The notes beneath the pieces are model-generated. The model saw nothing but the letters and a program-made list of their open reading frames with translations. It did not search any database and was not told the origin of the DNA. From Halopseudomonas phragmitis (GTDB taxonomy: Bacteria > Pseudomonadota > Gammaproteobacteria > Pseudomonadales > Pseudomonadaceae), in assembly GCF_002056295.1 (NCBI RefSeq), contig NZ_CP020100.1, positions 3,867,501 to 3,931,500 on the forward strand: 64,000 nt of DNA. Direction: 5' to 3'. A program made the position numbers and the translations under genes. Numbering within the stretch: the stretch's first letter is position 1; every line of letters starts with the position of its first letter. Shown in pieces: positions 1-8,502 of the stretch.

Positions 1-63
1 TGGCTTGCTTGTTCATGGATGCCTCTATGTTTGTTGTTGTCAGGCCAGAATCAACTGTGATCC

Positions 64-855
64 TCAATCTCCTGGCTGTGGAGACCAATGCACACCGTTG
101 ATGTGGGCGCCACCGTCGACGAAAAAGGTATTGCCCGTGACATAGCGGCAGTCGTCACTGGCAAGGAAGACGGCCACCGGCCCGATATCATGCAGCGGAT
201 CACCGATACGCCCCATCGGGTTGGCTGCTTGCATGGCCGCAGCATTGGCGGGGTTGGCGGCAGCAAAGCGTTGATAAGCCTCGCTGGCAGCGCCAGGGCA
301 AATGATATTGCAGCAAATCTGGTCCGACGCCCATTCCCGGGCAGCGGTGCGCGTCAGGCTGCGCAAAGCTTCCTTGGCAGCGTTGTAGTCGGCACTGTAC
401 ATGTGGGCATTGACGCCATTGAGCGAGCAGAGATTGATTACCCGACCCGCACCCAACCGGCGAAACTCGGGCAAGGCCGCCTGCATGGCCCAGAAGGCGG
501 CCATCACCGCCATATCAAAAGCGCCACGCAGTTGCTCATCACTCTGACGCTCAATACGCGCCAGCCCCGCCCCCTTCCAGGCGTTGTTGACCAAAATATC
601 CAGGCGACCAAACTTGGTGCAGGTAGCGGAGATCATCTGCTGCACCTGGGCCTTTTTGGTCACGTCCACAGTCATGCTACTGACCCTGTCATGATGCCGC
701 TCACTCAGCTCCCTGACACATGCATCTAGTGCCGTAGTGTTGATATCAATGAGCATGACTCGGGCGCCAGCATTCAGCATAGCTTCGGCAATACCCCGAC
801 CTATGCCCATTGCCGCCCCTGTAATCAACGCCGCCTTGTTATCCAGACGCAACAT
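64..855 (-). CDS. Short-chain dehydrogenase/reductase, probable hydroxysteroid or 3-hydroxyacyl-CoA dehydrogenase
   Basis: A classical SDR of 263 residues. The N-terminal cofactor motif TGAAMGIG and the catalytic YNAAK motif are both visible. The start at 855 is chosen because AGGAGG lies 6 nt before it; an in-frame start at 873 would overlap the preceding gene. It is the last visible gene of a minus-strand operon (two acyl-CoA dehydrogenase subunits, a CoA ligase, this gene) and follows the ligase by about one base. The context suggests oxidation of a steroid or steroid-CoA hydroxyl group. The exact substrate cannot be read from sequence. Confidence 0.85.
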   Translation of the reverse strand: MLRLDNKAALITGAAMGIGRGIAEAMLNAGARVMLIDINTTALDACVRELSERHHDRVSSMTVDVTKKAQVQQMISATCTKFGRLDILVNNAWKGAGLARIERQSDEQLRGAFDMAVMAAFWAMQAALPEFRRLGAGRVINLCSLNGVNAHMYSADYNAAKEALRSLTRTAAREWASDQICCNIICPGAASEAYQRFAAANPANAAAMQAANPMGRIGDPLHDIGPVAVFLASDDCRYVTGNTFFVDGGAHINGVHWSPQPGD

Positions 856-856
856 C

Positions 857-2548
857 TCAAACCTCCTGATCAATCCCTAGTGCTTGTTTGATCAAGGGTT
901 TCTGCAGTTTCCCGGTTGCATTACGAGCCAGGGGCTCCGACGTGAACCAGACATGTTCAGGGCATTTATAGGTTGCCAGCTGCTCACGCATGAAGGCACA
1001 CAAAGCACTCGTCTCTAACGGCTCACGAGAGCGCACAACCAGCCCTACAACTTCACCAAAGCGCGTATCCGGGCAGGCAAAAGCCGCAGCTTCGATCACC
1101 GCCGGATGTGTTCCGGCAACCTGCTCGACCTCCTGTGCCGAGATATTCTCACCACCACGAATAATGATGTCTTTAATCCGGTCGGTAATATGGACCATGC
1201 CGTGTTCGTTCAGGTAGCCAACGTCGCCACTGAACAACCAGCCATCACGCAAGGCCTCACCGGTCTCCTGAGGGCGTTTCCAGTATCCCTTCATCACTGC
1301 AGATGAGCGCAACCAAATCGGCCCCTGTACCCCCGGCGCCATGGGCTTGCTGGGAGTTTCACCAACGACCAGATCAACTATCGGCAGAGGCCAGCCCACA
1401 CTGCCGGGGAAGTGGACGAACTGCTCACCAGAATGTGCAGCACCAATACCGTTACCTTCGGTCATCCCGTAGCCAGTACCGGCCATGGCCAACGGCTTAA
1501 CACTCAACAACCGGTCAAGCAAACTACCTGATGCAGCCCCCCCGCCCATGCCCAGAGAGTACAGGCTGGCGGTTGCCTGAGAATCAAAACGCGGGTGATT
1601 GAGCAGTTCCTGCATCATCACTGGGGCGCCATTGAACTGGGTACAGCGTTCAGTTTCAATCAGCCTCATGGCTTCATCAACATCCCACTTGTACATGATC
1701 ACCATGCGCCGGCCATTGCGCAGCATGCTGAGGAACTGAGCGTGCAGACCACTGACATGAAACAGCGGGAAACACAGCAATGCCGTCGGTTGCAGACCTG
1801 ACTCCATGATCGGCTTGATGCGCTCGGGTGAAGTCATACCGGCCATTGCCGCCTGATAGTCCAGAGCAAACAATGCCTGACCCAAAGCACGATGGCTGGA
1901 AACCACACCCTTGGCCCGACTCGTAGTGCCTGAGGTATAGAGAATCAACGCGTCATCGTCAGGAGCTGGCTGGTGTAGACTGGCAGGAGACAATGACAGT
2001 TGCATCTGCTGCTCCCAGAATGCCGAAACGGTTTCATCGCCGCTGCCATCAACCAGCAACACCAGGGTGCTGTCGGGCAGCCCCCCCTCAATCTGCTGCC
2101 AACGTGCGAGATCACAGATCAGCAGATCCACCTCGGCATCTTCAATACTGTGCAACAGCTCGTCACGCAACCCCCAACTGTTAAGCGGCACGGGTACCAC
2201 CCCAGCCTGTACGCAGGCTACGAAGGCGATCATCCACTCCGGGCGGTTACGCATGGCAATCGCAGCACGCTGCCCCGGGCGCAAGCCCAGTGACTGTTGC
2301 AATGCAGCGGTTAACTGATCTGCTGCCGCGAAAAACTCGGCAACTGTATAGCGCTGCTGCTGCCACAGTAACAAAGGCGCATTACCATGCCGGCGCCCAG
2401 CCTGAATAGCTTCAACCAGATTGACTGGAGCATTGCGGAAAGACTTCACCCCAGAGGTATCCGTATCCAGGGCAAAGGGCGACTGGTCATGCAGCAACTG
2501 CTGGATACTGGCCTTGGCAGTGTCAAGAAAAGCTTGCGGATTGGTCAT
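857..2548 (-). CDS. AMP-forming acyl-CoA ligase (steroid side-chain CoA ligase candidate)
   Basis: An ANL-superfamily ligase of about 563 residues. It would activate a carboxylate as acyl-AMP and then as CoA thioester. The nucleotide-binding loop reads YTSGTTSRAKG, which departs from the usual TSGTTGxPKG. Further motifs are GYGMTEG, a GDVGYL hinge region and a C-terminal NATGKLQK lysine motif. The start at 2548 has CAGGG upstream; an ATG at 2575 is also open. It shares an operon with a split acyl-CoA dehydrogenase, so activation of a steroid carboxylic side chain before beta-oxidation is the likely job. Which of the known proteobacterial steroid-CoA ligases it matches is not decided here. Confidence 0.85.
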   Translation of the reverse strand: MTNPQAFLDTAKASIQQLLHDQSPFALDTDTSGVKSFRNAPVNLVEAIQAGRRHGNAPLLLWQQQRYTVAEFFAAADQLTAALQQSLGLRPGQRAAIAMRNRPEWMIAFVACVQAGVVPVPLNSWGLRDELLHSIEDAEVDLLICDLARWQQIEGGLPDSTLVLLVDGSGDETVSAFWEQQMQLSLSPASLHQPAPDDDALILYTSGTTSRAKGVVSSHRALGQALFALDYQAAMAGMTSPERIKPIMESGLQPTALLCFPLFHVSGLHAQFLSMLRNGRRMVIMYKWDVDEAMRLIETERCTQFNGAPVMMQELLNHPRFDSQATASLYSLGMGGGAASGSLLDRLLSVKPLAMAGTGYGMTEGNGIGAAHSGEQFVHFPGSVGWPLPIVDLVVGETPSKPMAPGVQGPIWLRSSAVMKGYWKRPQETGEALRDGWLFSGDVGYLNEHGMVHITDRIKDIIIRGGENISAQEVEQVAGTHPAVIEAAAFACPDTRFGEVVGLVVRSREPLETSALCAFMREQLATYKCPEHVWFTSEPLARNATGKLQKPLIKQALGIDQEV

Positions 2549-2853
2549 GGTCGTGGCCCTGATCTTATTGGTCATCGTCTAGAAGCATGGTGCTTCGCAG
2601 AAACATCAGCAGTTGGCGGTCAGCTTCCTACTTGACCGGTTCATCCCGGCCAAAGATGTAGTCTTGTGCAGACAAGTCTCATGGCAGTATCTGCTGTTCA
2701 TGCCCAGTTGAAATAGCGACTTGCGGTCCAACCAGTGTCGGTAGCTGCCGACTGACGGCCCTTCACTACCAGATAGCATTTTTGTCATTGTTATGTCCTG
2801 ATATTGCATCAAACGCCATCCAGCCAGCCCTATCGAGGCTGGCTGGAAGTTGA
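2549..2853. other. Intergenic region inside the acyl-CoA dehydrogenase/ligase operon
   Basis: About 300 bases separate the acyl-CoA dehydrogenase stop from the ligase start. A minus-strand open frame of 83 codons begins in an ATGA overlap with the upstream stop at 2857, but its peptide resembles no family I know and it has no clear ribosome site of its own. A strong hairpin sits at 2820-2846. No other structure is seen. Confidence 0.5.
2820..2846 (-). terminator. Perfect 10-bp hairpin just after an acyl-CoA dehydrogenase stop
   Basis: CCAGCCAGCC (2820-2829) and GGCTGGCTGG (2837-2846) pair perfectly around a 7-base loop, 7 nt downstream of the stop codon of the preceding gene. No U-tract follows on either strand, so it may be an attenuator or an mRNA-stabilising hairpin rather than a full terminator. 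Confidence 0.45.
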
Positions 2854-3987
2854 TCATGAATTACCCTGGCTCGCCTCAGCATAACGCCGTGCCAGAAACT
2901 CCGAATGCCCCAGTTGTGCCTGAGCCAGACGAATACGCTTGAGGTACAGCCCAAGATCATACTCATCGGTGACACCGATACCGCCATGCATCTGCACCGC
3001 TTCGTTACTGATCAGTTGAGCTGCCTGGTTGGCCTTCCATTTCGCCAGACTGCTCAGGCGGGCACACTCTGCGGCATTGTCGGCGGTTCGCTCAAGGCAC
3101 TCGAAAGCACCCATCACTGCACTACGCGCCAGTTGCAATTCGATATAGAGGCGCGCAGCCCGGTGTTGCAAGGCCTGGAAGCTGCCAATAGCTGCATCGA
3201 ACTGCACACGCGTCTTCAGGTAGTCGATCGTCATCTCAAACAGGGTTTCCGACAGGCCCAGCAACTCGGCCGCCAGACAGGTACGGCCCTGTTCAAGTAC
3301 TCGCTCAAGAGCATTCTCGGTATTCCCGCAAGCCAGCAGTGCCGAAGCCTCAACCAACGCATCTTCGAATGTCAGCTCGGCCATATTGCGCGCATCGATC
3401 ATCTGCCGTGGCGAAACACTGACCCCTTGGGTGTCGGCAGGAACGATGAAAATTGCTCGCTGCCCCGCTTCCGAACGGGCCACAACCAACCAGCTATCGG
3501 CGCCCTGGGCATCGGCGACCCACACCTTTCGACCGCTCAGACGGTAGCCTTCCGAGGTCTTGCGCGCAATCAGGGAGCAGGTTTCTGGTTGATGCCGTGC
3601 ACACTCTTCCAAGGCAAGTGCAAAGCGTTTCTCACCACAAATCAGTGCCGGCAACAGAGCTTTCTGGTCAGCAGATCCCAGTTGTTCAATCAGACCGGCG
3701 CACAACACGATACTGCTGAGCATCGGTGATGCCGTCAGATGGCGACCAATCTGTTCAAACAGCGGGGCAAACCCGGCAAAGCCAAAATTCAGTCCACCAT
3801 GCTCTTCAGGCAATGCTACAGCGGACCAGCCCAGCTCGATCATGCCTTCCCAAACCTTGGGGTCGTAACCCAGTGGGCTTTTTTCATCGCGCAGAGCACG
3901 CTGAGCGGCAACGGGTGAGCGCGCAGCCAAAAAGTCGCGGGCACTGTCGAGTAGCTGCAGTTGATCTTCGTTATACACCAGGCTCAC
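2854..3987 (-). CDS. Acyl-CoA dehydrogenase, second subunit of a split steroid-CoA dehydrogenase
   Basis: An acyl-CoA dehydrogenase-fold protein of 377 residues. The GTG start at 3987 is chosen because the upstream stop TAA is part of a TAAGGAG ribosome site 6 nt before it, which couples the two genes. Near the C-terminus it has HGGIGVTDEYDLGLYLKR but lacks the GGSSEVQ-type flavin segment found in its partner at 3998-5191. This division matches the alpha2beta2 steroid-CoA dehydrogenases (ChsE1/ChsE2, Scd types), where each active site is built from two different chains. The inferred role is alpha,beta-dehydrogenation of a steroid side-chain or ring-derived CoA ester. Confidence 0.85.
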   Translation of the reverse strand: MSLVYNEDQLQLLDSARDFLAARSPVAAQRALRDEKSPLGYDPKVWEGMIELGWSAVALPEEHGGLNFGFAGFAPLFEQIGRHLTASPMLSSIVLCAGLIEQLGSADQKALLPALICGEKRFALALEECARHQPETCSLIARKTSEGYRLSGRKVWVADAQGADSWLVVARSEAGQRAIFIVPADTQGVSVSPRQMIDARNMAELTFEDALVEASALLACGNTENALERVLEQGRTCLAAELLGLSETLFEMTIDYLKTRVQFDAAIGSFQALQHRAARLYIELQLARSAVMGAFECLERTADNAAECARLSSLAKWKANQAAQLISNEAVQMHGGIGVTDEYDLGLYLKRIRLAQAQLGHSEFLARRYAEASQGNS

Positions 3988-3997
3988 AGCGTTCTCC

Positions 3998-5191
3998 TTA
4001 CTTGGCATCAGGCAGGCCAAGCACACGCTTGGCAATGACGTTCAACTGAACTTCAGATGAGCCGCCAGCAATGGTCTGGGCATAGCTCATCAACCAGGCT
4101 CCGGTCAGTTCCAGATCTCGCGGTGAAAATCCCTGCCCTTCCCAACCCAGCGCCTCATGGCCAAGCAATTCCAGCAAAAGTTCGAACTTCTCCCGCTCCT
4201 GCTCGCTGTGAACCAGTTTGGAGATGGCCATCAACCCGGAGACATCCTGACGCGCCCGCAGGCTGTCCGTCATACGCCGATTGGTCAGGCTGTAGGCTTC
4301 TTCATTCATCATGCAGGCGATGGCTCTCTGATGTAGAACCACTTCATCGGCGCTGGTCGGTTGCGGTAGGCAGCGCTGAAGAAACTCGTCCAGATCGAAA
4401 TGAGTCGGCAGAGCAAATTCGCTGAACTTCGACATCGCCCGGCGTTCGTGCTGTAAAAGCGCCTTGGCCAGTTTCCAGCCTTCGTTGACCTGCCCGATCA
4501 ACTGCGATTTGGGCACCCGAACATTGTCGAAGAAAACCTGACAGAAGCTGGATTTGCCGCTGATCAGATCAATCGGGGTCACTGTGACGCCAGGCGACTG
4601 CATGTCCAGCACGATCAGGCTGATGCCTGCTTGCTTGGGCACCATCGGACCAGTACGCACCAAGGCATACATCCAGTCAGACTTGTTGCCGTATGAGGTC
4701 CAGATTTTGGTGCCGTTGATGACATAGTCATCGCCATCCAGCACCGCACTGGTTCTCAGACTGGCCAGATCAGAGCCGGCATTAGGCTCTGAGAAGCCCT
4801 GACACCAGCGTACTTCGCCGCGCGCCATAGGCGGCAGGAAGCGCTGTTTCTGCTCTTCACTGGCGTATTCGAGCAGAACCGGGCCGAGCATCCAGATCCC
4901 CAGATTGATCTGCGGTGGGCGACAGCGCAAGCGACGCATTTCCGCCTCAAGAATGGCCAAGTGCTGATGATCCAGGCCACCACCGCCATACTCGCTCGGC
5001 CAATCCGGACAGAACCAGCCTTTATCACGCATGCGCTCGAACCAGAGCCGCTGATCCTCATGTTTGAACTCCAGATTGCGGCCGCCCCAAACCATTTCGT
5101 CGGATGGCATGGCGGTACGCATCGACGCGGGGCAATTGGCTTCCAGCCAGGCCCTGGTTTCTGCGCGGAAAGCTTCTAGATCACTCATCAT
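3998..5191 (-). CDS. Acyl-CoA dehydrogenase, first subunit of a split steroid-CoA dehydrogenase
   Basis: An acyl-CoA dehydrogenase family protein of 397 residues and the first gene of its operon. The middle domain is recognisable from GFSEPNAGSDLASL and the C-terminal part carries AGGSSEVQLNVIAKRVLG, the segment that contacts flavin across the dimer interface. Two ATG codons are adjacent at the start (5191 and 5188) and AGG lies close upstream. The next gene, 10 nt downstream, encodes the complementary subunit. The palindromic operator at 5276-5293 lies about 85 bp upstream, so this operon is probably induced with the rest of the cluster. Confidence 0.87.
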   Translation of the reverse strand: MMSDLEAFRAETRAWLEANCPASMRTAMPSDEMVWGGRNLEFKHEDQRLWFERMRDKGWFCPDWPSEYGGGGLDHQHLAILEAEMRRLRCRPPQINLGIWMLGPVLLEYASEEQKQRFLPPMARGEVRWCQGFSEPNAGSDLASLRTSAVLDGDDYVINGTKIWTSYGNKSDWMYALVRTGPMVPKQAGISLIVLDMQSPGVTVTPIDLISGKSSFCQVFFDNVRVPKSQLIGQVNEGWKLAKALLQHERRAMSKFSEFALPTHFDLDEFLQRCLPQPTSADEVVLHQRAIACMMNEEAYSLTNRRMTDSLRARQDVSGLMAISKLVHSEQEREKFELLLELLGHEALGWEGQGFSPRDLELTGAWLMSYAQTIAGGSSEVQLNVIAKRVLGLPDAK

Positions 5192-5275
5192 CGTACCTGT
5201 TGGCGGTTGATGCCGGATCCTCGGACCCGGGGACGGAATTTGATTCTGACTCTACCGACTGTACAGCCGCTCTTC

Positions 5276-5293
5276 GTCGTCCAGACGGACGAT
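5276..5293. promoter_or_regulatory. Shared 18-bp palindromic operator, copy 1
   Basis: The sequence GTCGTCCAGACGGACGAT matches ATCGTC-N6-GACGAT with one mismatch at the first base. It lies 85-102 bp upstream of the acyl-CoA dehydrogenase start at 5191 and touches the end of the gene at 5293-6774. It is one of seven copies in the catabolic cluster. Confidence 0.75.
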
Positions 5294-6774
5294 CAGACAA
5301 CCGATTGACCAGCTGCCTTGCGTCCCGCCTGACGACCAAAAAAGGTGGAATCACCCAGCGAAAGACCAGAGCTGTAGCCCTCGCCCCAGCGCGGCAGACC
5401 GCAGGCGGTCCGACCTGCGGCAAACAGTCCGGGGATTGGCTGACCATCAGCATCCAGTACCTCGCCACTGGGCCGAGTGGCCAGACCGCCCAGAGTAAAA
5501 GCATGACCCTGGAAGTCCCCCTTGCAATAACTCAGAGCTGCAAACGGAGGCTCGGTCAGTGGTCGTAGCCACTCTGCAGCCTTATGGAAATAGGGATCGT
5601 TACCCGTACTCGCCAGGCGATTGAATTCCTCGACCGTATGTACCAGAGCACCTTCCGGCAAGCCCAACTCCCGCTCAACCTCAGCCCAGGTTTCACCTAC
5701 AGCAGCTATCTGAATATCTTCCTGGATCACCGGACGACCAAAAATTTCGTTGTCGACCAACAACCAGGCACGCCCATCCGGCTGGCGCAGCACATAATGA
5801 GCTACCCGGCCGTGATAGCTGTCTTCATTAATGAAGCGCTGCCCACGTCCGTTGATAAAAATCCCCTTGACCAGAGATTCGGGCGGGAAAAATGGCAAGG
5901 TGGCAAAAAACTCCTGCATGTTGAGTGTTGCCGCACCAACACTAATGCCCATACGAATGCCCGAACCATCATCATTGCCGCCAGTTACCGGCAACTCACA
6001 GTCCAACGCTGCTGGTACAAAACGCTTGACCATTTCACTGTTGCAGATAAAACCACCGGCGCACAGGATCACCCCGCGCCTAGCCCGGACAAAACGCACT
6101 ACGCCCTCTTCCCGGACTACAGCCCCGATCACTTGCCCGGCATCCACCACCAGCGTCAACGCCCGGGTGTTGTAATGCACATCAGCCCCAAGCTGCACGG
6201 CACGCTCACACAACACCTGCATCAGCACCTTGCCGCCACCCCAGCCCGTGAACTGCACTGTATGCCCGCGCGGCGCCGGATTGGCCTTTTCAACATAGGG
6301 CCAGGCTTTTTCGTTGCCGGACCAGAGCAAGGTGTCGTCGGTTGGTGGCTCGATCCACTTGCCCGGCAGATAGGTTCCCTTGAATGGTACGCCCTGCTCA
6401 CGCAGCCAATTGAAATGACTGACTCCGTTGCCAGCATAGATTGCCACCCGCTCGGCATCGGCAGCCGGTCCTCCGGCCATCAGGAGATACTGCTGCAGGT
6501 CCTCGGTGCTGTCGACAAACCCATGTTCACGCTGCACATCAGTACCACCACTGCCCCCGACGTAGACCTCGCCCCCCGACAGGCTGGCACTACCACCACC
6601 AGCGGCAGCAACTTCCAGCACCAAAACCTCTGCACCGGCCTGGCGCGCCTCAATCGCCGCGCAGGCACCAGCCGCACCAAACCCCACCACCAGCACATCA
6701 GTTTCAAGATCCCAGTGCGGCACCTGATCCAACGAGCAGGCCCGGGCGGGAGTAAAGCGTTTTTCGGCACTCAT
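5293..6774 (-). CDS. FAD-dependent ketosteroid dehydrogenase-like protein (fumarate reductase fold)
   Basis: A flavoprotein of 493 residues. The N-terminal FAD-binding stretch VVGFGAAGACAAIEA and the C-terminal GEGYSSGLSLGDSTFFGRQAG are typical of the 3-ketosteroid dehydrogenase / fumarate reductase superfamily. The start at 6774 is preferred because AGAGG lies 5 nt before it. It is the last gene of an operon with an Old Yellow Enzyme-like flavoprotein, a SnoaL-like protein and an SDR. Introduction of the delta4 double bond into a 5-alpha/5-beta-reduced 3-ketosteroid (TesI-like) is my best guess. It differs clearly from the delta1-dehydrogenase at 23925-25637. Confidence 0.8.
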   Translation of the reverse strand: MSAEKRFTPARACSLDQVPHWDLETDVLVVGFGAAGACAAIEARQAGAEVLVLEVAAAGGGSASLSGGEVYVGGSGGTDVQREHGFVDSTEDLQQYLLMAGGPAADAERVAIYAGNGVSHFNWLREQGVPFKGTYLPGKWIEPPTDDTLLWSGNEKAWPYVEKANPAPRGHTVQFTGWGGGKVLMQVLCERAVQLGADVHYNTRALTLVVDAGQVIGAVVREEGVVRFVRARRGVILCAGGFICNSEMVKRFVPAALDCELPVTGGNDDGSGIRMGISVGAATLNMQEFFATLPFFPPESLVKGIFINGRGQRFINEDSYHGRVAHYVLRQPDGRAWLLVDNEIFGRPVIQEDIQIAAVGETWAEVERELGLPEGALVHTVEEFNRLASTGNDPYFHKAAEWLRPLTEPPFAALSYCKGDFQGHAFTLGGLATRPSGEVLDADGQPIPGLFAAGRTACGLPRWGEGYSSGLSLGDSTFFGRQAGRKAAGQSVV

Positions 6775-6809
6775 AAACACCTCTTGTTCTTTTTAAAATT
6801 ACCAGGCGA

Positions 6810-8048
6810 TCAGCCAGCGGCCGGCATACTATTGAGCAAGGGATCACCGGGCTTACCCAGGACGCAAGAAGTGCCCCCCTCGGTATACATCATGGCGACA
6901 CAACGATTGCAGGCTGTACACCCAGAACGCGTCATGCTGCCGTCACGCAACTGGTTAACCCAAGTCGGGTCATGGATTAACACACGCCCCAAGGCCATGG
7001 CCTCAAACCCCTCTGAAATAAGCGTATTGACACCATCAGCGGAGGTCAGGCCGCCAAGATAAGCCAGCGGAATATTGACTGCCGAGCGTACCTGACGGGC
7101 ATACTTGAGCAGATAAAGCTCACTGAAATCGCGAGGCTTTTCAGCCAACTGCTGCAAATACATCGCGGCCTTCATAATCGGATTGGTTACCACCGCACGG
7201 TTTTCCGGCGGAAAAGACGAACCGAACATGGTCGTGATGGATTCGGCATTCATGCCGGCACTGAGCACCAGCATGTGCGCTCCCTCCTCAGCCAGATGCC
7301 GGGCGATTTCAACGCCATCCTCTGGACGATTACCGGCACGCACACCGTCAGTCATACTGAATTTGCAGATCACCGCCAGATCATCACCCACGGCATCCAG
7401 CACCTGACGCAGCACCTGACGCGGAAAACGCATGCGGTTTGCCAGGCTGCCGCCATATTCGTCACGACGCCGGTTATAAAGCGGCGAAATAAACTGGCTG
7501 AGCAGATACCCATGCCCCATGTGTATCTCTACTGCATCAAAACCAGCCTCCCGAGCCAGTCGCGCCCCCTCGGCGAAATCCTCAGCGATACGCTGCATGT
7601 CGGTGCTACCCATTGCGCGCTTGAAAAACTGCCCGCTCATGAGCCCGATCTTGTTGAAGCCACCACTCGCCGACAACGGACGCCGCTTACCTTCGACCTT
7701 GGTAAAGGTGAAACAACCTCCATGGGTGATTTGTGCCGACACCGCGCCACCGGCTGCATGCACCGCATCGGTTAGCACTCGCAGATGCGGCAGCGTAGCC
7801 CGATCCAGACGAATCTGACTGGGCAGCGTGCAGCCATCAGCACTGACAGCACAGTAGGCAACCGTCGTCAGAGCGGCACCGCCCGCAGCCATTGCCGCGT
7901 GAAACTCAACCAATTGCCGTGAAGGCACGCCTTGTGGCGACATACCTTCATTGGTTGCCGACTTGATGAAGCGATTCTTCAGTAGCAGCGGCCCGATCTG
8001 TAACGGCGTAAAGGCCTGTTCGATAGACGACAAGGCATTATTCGACAT
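6810..8048 (-). CDS. Old Yellow Enzyme-family NADH:flavin oxidoreductase with a C-terminal Cys cluster
   Basis: A 412-residue TIM-barrel flavoprotein of the OYE / 2,4-dienoyl-CoA reductase type. Conserved features include KNRFIKSATNEG near the N-terminus, a HMGHGYLLSQFISPLYNRR active-site segment, and four C-terminal cysteines in GCTACNRCVAMMYTEGGTSC, a likely 4Fe-4S site. It ends shortly after that cluster, so the FAD/NADH domain of full-length 2,4-dienoyl-CoA reductase or BaiCD/BaiH is absent. The start at 8048 has GGGAGAG upstream and overlaps the previous stop by 11 bases. Reduction or isomerisation of an unsaturated 3-ketosteroid is inferred from the context. Confidence 0.82.
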   Translation of the reverse strand: MSNNALSSIEQAFTPLQIGPLLLKNRFIKSATNEGMSPQGVPSRQLVEFHAAMAAGGAALTTVAYCAVSADGCTLPSQIRLDRATLPHLRVLTDAVHAAGGAVSAQITHGGCFTFTKVEGKRRPLSASGGFNKIGLMSGQFFKRAMGSTDMQRIAEDFAEGARLAREAGFDAVEIHMGHGYLLSQFISPLYNRRRDEYGGSLANRMRFPRQVLRQVLDAVGDDLAVICKFSMTDGVRAGNRPEDGVEIARHLAEEGAHMLVLSAGMNAESITTMFGSSFPPENRAVVTNPIMKAAMYLQQLAEKPRDFSELYLLKYARQVRSAVNIPLAYLGGLTSADGVNTLISEGFEAMALGRVLIHDPTWVNQLRDGSMTRSGCTACNRCVAMMYTEGGTSCVLGKPGDPLLNSMPAAG

Positions 8049-8499
8049 TGTGCTCTCCCAAATGACGACCATTAACCACCGAGTGCAGACGGCAAACGCT
8101 CTCGACGATACGCCAGCCTTCGCTGGTTTTTCGATAGCGATCCAGATATACGCCTCCAAGCTGACGCGTCAGCCCGGTATCTGCATCCAGGTTGAAGTAA
8201 TACAACGCCCAACGCGCCTGAGCCCACTCATCACCATCCAGAGTGATTTCCGGGTTGGCTCCATGGTGCAGGTCAACCACCTGAGGACGACAAGCCATAT
8301 GCCGGTAGACCTCGATAAAGTCATCGCGGTTGCTGAAAGTGCCAACCGGGCCGAAGTCGATCCAGATTTCCCCGGCGGCGAAACAGTCACGAATCGCATC
8401 GATGTCTTTCTGGTCACAGGCGTTGAGGTAGCGATGTTTCAGTGTACGAATGGCCTCAAGGTCTTCGAGGCGAATCAGTCGTTGCAACAACGCATCCAC
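8038..8499 (-). CDS. SnoaL-like (NTF2 fold) protein, candidate bile-acid 7-alpha-dehydratase
   Basis: A small 153-residue protein of the SnoaL/NTF2 fold, the same fold as ketosteroid isomerase and the bile-acid 7-alpha-dehydratase BaiE. Tyr24 and Asp29 in RYLNACDQKD, and the His pair at 78-79 in DLHHG, sit at spacings close to the BaiE catalytic Tyr, Asp and His as I recall them. The last catalytic Asp is not obvious. It lies between an OYE-type flavoprotein and an SDR in one operon, which suits removal of a bile-acid hydroxyl group. Ketosteroid isomerase-type activity is the alternative. Confidence 0.65.
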   Translation of the reverse strand: MDALLQRLIRLEDLEAIRTLKHRYLNACDQKDIDAIRDCFAAGEIWIDFGPVGTFSNRDDFIEVYRHMACRPQVVDLHHGANPEITLDGDEWAQARWALYYFNLDADTGLTRQLGGVYLDRYRKTSEGWRIVESVCRLHSVVNGRHLGEHNVE

Positions 8500-8502
8500 T
8501 GT

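Noticed and set aside
2574..2591. Possible further operator copy (ATCGTCTAGAAGCATGGT).
   Set aside because: Only the first half-site matches and it lies inside an operon near a gene start rather than upstream of a transcription unit.
2606..2857. 83-codon minus-strand frame after the acyl-CoA dehydrogenase gene.
   Set aside because: It starts in an ATGA overlap but the peptide has no recognisable features, and the hairpin falls inside it.
5584..7062. Very long plus-strand open frame of 492 codons.
   Set aside because: It is antisense to the FAD dehydrogenase and OYE genes, has no family resemblance and no ribosome site; long antisense frames are expected in GC-rich DNA.
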